This document shows positions 6,597 through 8,814 of a stretch of DNA of 8,814 nucleotides, one piece after another. The DNA comes from Synechococcaceae bacterium WB4_1_0192. GTDB lineage: Bacteria; Cyanobacteriota; Cyanobacteriia; PCC-6307; Cyanobiaceae. Where the stretch lies: the NCBI GenBank assembly GCA_009926195.1, contig RFPK01000068.1:1-8814 (forward strand), in the 5' to 3' direction. Below the pieces are notes generated by a model that saw only the letters and a program-made list of their open reading frames with translations, was not told where the DNA came from and did no database searches. The first letter of the stretch is position 1, and each line of letters starts with the position of its first letter. The translations under genes were made by a program, and so were the position numbers.

Positions 6597-8312
6597 ATGA
6601 CCGACACCGGCAACGCGGCACCGCTGCATGATGGCCCCTCGATCCTCAACCAGCCTCGGGTGATTCCGGGGGCCGGACCGGCCGCCCACAGCGACAGCCG
6701 CCACGACTGGCCCTACGAAAAGCCGCTCAACGACCCGGCGATCGCTGAGATCTGGACCTACACACCCCGCTACAGCTACCGGGCCGGAGAGACGATCGAC
6801 TTCCACGTGCACAGCACGCGGCCCAGCTTCGAGATCGAGATCACACGCGAGGGGCCCAGGCCGGAGCTGGTCTTTGCACAAGCCGGACTGTCAGCCCAGG
6901 CGGTTGCAACGCCGGAGAACGCCCATGTGCTGGGCTGCAACTGGCCGGTGGCCTTCCAGCTGCAGGTGCCTGAGAGCTGGCGCACGGGGTTCTACGTCGT
7001 GGTGGTGCGGGTCCGCGACGAGGACGGTGCCGTGTTCGAGCGCGAGCATTTCGTCGTGATCAACCCGCCGCTCAGCGCTCCCCGCAGCGGCATCGCCTTC
7101 ATCGTCGGCACCTGCACGATGAACGCCTACAACGACTGGGGCGGCGGCAACAGCTACCACGGTGAAGGCGGCACTCCGCGCTTCAAGAAGCCCTGCCCGC
7201 GCACGTCGCTGCTGCGCCCCTGGAGCCGGGGCCTGGTGAAGCTGCCGGTGGGAGCGCCGCGGCCGGTGTCCCGCGAGGAGCTCAGACCCTTCGCCCCTCC
7301 GCTGCTGCCGGCGCATCCCTACGCCCATCATTTCGGCTACGCCCGCGACTACGGCGATGCCAGCTGGGCGTTGTACGGCAAGCTGTTCATCGAGTGGGCC
7401 GAAGCCGCTGGCATCAGCCTCGACTACTTCACCCAGCACGATCTCCACAACGACCCCCAGCTGCTGGTGCCCTACCGCGTCTCGGTGGCGGTGGGCCACG
7501 AGGAGTACAGCAGCAGGCCGATGCGCGAGGCGATCGAGCACCAGCTCGGTGCCGGTGGCAACCACGCCCGCTTCGCCGGCAACAACATCTGGCAGGTGCG
7601 CTATGAGGACGGCGGCACCACCTTCGTGAACCACAAGGACGAGAACGACGATCCGTTGCTGGGCACCGACCAGCAGCACCTGCTGAGCAATGCCTGGGAT
7701 CTGCCGGAGGTGGGCTGGCCCGTGACCCACACCTTCGGGCTCACGGGCACCGCCGCCATTCACGCCATGTATGGCGGTGCGGCACCGCGAGCCAGCGGCG
7801 GATTCACCGTCTATCGACCCTGGCACTGGAGTCTGGAAGGCAGCGATCTCTACTACGGCGATGTGATCGGCGGCCGGCCCGATTGCGTGGCGGCCTATGA
7901 GATCGACGGCTGCGATTACACCATCCGTGATGGGCTGCCGTACCCCACCGGCAGGGATGGCGCCCCCGCCAATCTGGAGATCGTGGCGATGGCACCGGCA
8001 CTGCTGCACGAGGAGGATCACCACAGCGCCACGATGGCCAATCAGATGAATTCCGTTTCGACCCCGGTGATCAAGGGAGATGGCAGAACGCTGCCCCATC
8101 TCGAGGAGCACGAAGGGGTGCGCCATCCCAGATTCGGCGCCGGCATGATCGCCAGCCACAACCGCGGCATCGGCCCCGGCGACGGCACGATGTATGTGGT
8201 GGGCGCCAGCGATTGGGTGGTGGGTCTGCAGAACCGCAACTGGTTCGTGGAGAGGATCACCCGCACCGTGCTCGACCGGCTCTCGGGGCCACGGCCGATG
8301 GCGGCTGGATGA
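6597..8312 (+). CDS. N,N-dimethylformamidase large-subunit-like protein
   Basis: This 571-aa protein has no signal peptide or membrane segment. It matches my recollection of the large (beta, DmfA2-type) subunit of N,N-dimethylformamidase, which hydrolyses dimethylformamide to dimethylamine and formate. An N-terminal beta-rich, lectin-like part (about 48-165) includes WTYTPRYSYRAGETIDFHV. The C-terminal domain opens with IVGTCTMNAYNDWGGGNSYH (169-188). It continues with LFIEWAEAAGISLDYFTQHDLH, VGHEEYSS (299-306), FAGNNIWQVRYE (326-337) and HWSLEGSDL (410-418). The known enzyme binds iron through two tyrosines and a glutamate. Y304, Y336 and E414 are the likely equivalents by motif and spacing, which is inference. 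No small DmfA1-type subunit gene is nearby. ATG 6597 was chosen because MTDTGN looks like a natural start. ATG 6528 (23 residues longer) and TTG 6519 remain possible. The stop overlaps the next start. The true substrate may be another amide. Confidence 0.85.
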   Translation: MTDTGNAAPLHDGPSILNQPRVIPGAGPAAHSDSRHDWPYEKPLNDPAIAEIWTYTPRYSYRAGETIDFHVHSTRPSFEIEITREGPRPELVFAQAGLSAQAVATPENAHVLGCNWPVAFQLQVPESWRTGFYVVVVRVRDEDGAVFEREHFVVINPPLSAPRSGIAFIVGTCTMNAYNDWGGGNSYHGEGGTPRFKKPCPRTSLLRPWSRGLVKLPVGAPRPVSREELRPFAPPLLPAHPYAHHFGYARDYGDASWALYGKLFIEWAEAAGISLDYFTQHDLHNDPQLLVPYRVSVAVGHEEYSSRPMREAIEHQLGAGGNHARFAGNNIWQVRYEDGGTTFVNHKDENDDPLLGTDQQHLLSNAWDLPEVGWPVTHTFGLTGTAAIHAMYGGAAPRASGGFTVYRPWHWSLEGSDLYYGDVIGGRPDCVAAYEIDGCDYTIRDGLPYPTGRDGAPANLEIVAMAPALLHEEDHHSATMANQMNSVSTPVIKGDGRTLPHLEEHEGVRHPRFGAGMIASHNRGIGPGDGTMYVVGASDWVVGLQNRNWFVERITRTVLDRLSGPRPMAAG

Positions 8313-8806
8313 TGAGGATCCGGCGCTGGGGCAGGCCAGCTGTGGTGCTGGCGATCGATCTGCTCTGGGGAGTGCTGCTGGAGCGCCTCGGTCGCCCCCT
8401 GTTCGTGGGGCTGTATCCGGGCCAGAGCGATGCCGTGAACCGTTTTCTCGACCACCAGCTGATCCCCTCCCTGTGGTTCAGCTACGGACTCGTGCTCACG
8501 GCCCAGATCAGCTGGCTGAGCTGGGCTGAACGCAAGCGGCGGCGGTGGCAGGCATGCGTTGCGCTCGAGACGCAGCGACGCCGGTTGCGACGGGCCTGGT
8601 GGATCGGTGCCCTGCTGCAGCTGACGCTCTCGATCGGCCTGCAGCTTCACCTGGCACTCAGACTCGGCCCCCCGCCTGATGGCGGCGCCCTGCTGTTTGT
8701 CCTGGGCCTGCTGCTTTGCGATCTGATTCTGATCTACTGGCTGCCCACGGCACTACTGATGCCTGAGAAACTACGCGGCTCACTCGCACCCTGGATGGTG
8801 CAGTGA
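8309..8806 (+). CDS. Small four-helix membrane protein of unknown family
   Basis: This is a 165-aa hypothetical integral membrane protein. It begins with a basic stretch (MMRIRRWGR) followed by four hydrophobic segments: about residues 10-27 (VVLAIDLLWGVLLERLG), 54-75 (LWFSYGLVLTAQISWLSWA), 98-120 (WWIGALLQLTLSIGLQLHL) and 126-150 (GALLFVLGLLLCDLILIYWL). A strongly basic cytoplasmic-type loop (ERKRRRWQ to RRRLRRAW) joins helices 2 and 3. It has no recognisable catalytic or metal motif. The ATG at 8309 overlaps the TGA of the DMFase-like gene in an ATGA junction, so translation is probably coupled. ATG 8312 is the next codon and cannot be excluded. A longer reading from GTG 8213 would lie inside the upstream gene and is unlikely. 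I do not recognise the family. A role as membrane partner of the upstream protein is a guess from position. Confidence 0.75.
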   Translation: MMRIRRWGRPAVVLAIDLLWGVLLERLGRPLFVGLYPGQSDAVNRFLDHQLIPSLWFSYGLVLTAQISWLSWAERKRRRWQACVALETQRRRLRRAWWIGALLQLTLSIGLQLHLALRLGPPPDGGALLFVLGLLLCDLILIYWLPTALLMPEKLRGSLAPWMVQ

Positions 8807-8814
8807 GCTTGCCA

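Noticed and set aside
6891..8159. Long minus-strand open frame (422 codons) opposite the DMFase-like gene
   Set aside because: The plus-strand protein has clear family motifs. The antisense product has no recognisable motif and reflects GC-rich third positions.

Overview
The window looks like a GC-rich picocyanobacterial chromosome segment (Cyanobium / Synechococcus-like). The grounds are the strongly cyanobacterial pyruvate kinase, which carries a C-terminal PEP-utiliser domain, and FtsH (closest in memory to the Synechocystis FtsH2 group). The gene order pyk - MacB-type permease - ftsH, which I recall from marine and freshwater Synechococcus/Prochlorococcus, and four HIP1 octamers (GCGATCGC) agree with this. 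The assignment is made from recall, not from a search. No mobile elements, CRISPR arrays, tRNAs or rRNAs were seen.

Layout. Positions 60 to 1 on the minus strand hold the first 20 codons of a MazG-like nucleotide pyrophosphohydrolase gene, divergent from everything else. All other genes are on the plus strand. They are pyruvate kinase (121-1893), a stand-alone MacB/FtsX-type ABC permease (1942-3171) 48 bp later, a 302-bp non-coding leader (3172-3473), the FtsH protease (3474-5435), a CDF-like membrane transporter (5475-6488), a protein resembling the large subunit of N,N-dimethylformamidase (6597-8312), and a small four-helix membrane protein of unknown family (8309-8806) that overlaps it by 4 bp (ATGA).

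How the genes relate. pyk and the permease are close enough to share a transcript. ftsH has its own long leader and is followed by two strong hairpins (5447-5467 and 5520-5563) that could end or attenuate its message before the CDF-like gene. The last two genes form a tightly coupled pair. The first half is core metabolism and membrane protein quality control. The second half is more accessory.

The part most worth attention is the pair at 6597-8806. It has a clear dimethylformamidase-family catalytic-type subunit, no small DmfA1-type subunit beside it, and instead a translationally coupled unknown membrane protein. Other points are the hairpin inside the predicted CDF N-terminus, the poorly conserved metal site of that transporter, and leader mini-ORFs whose stops overlap the next start.
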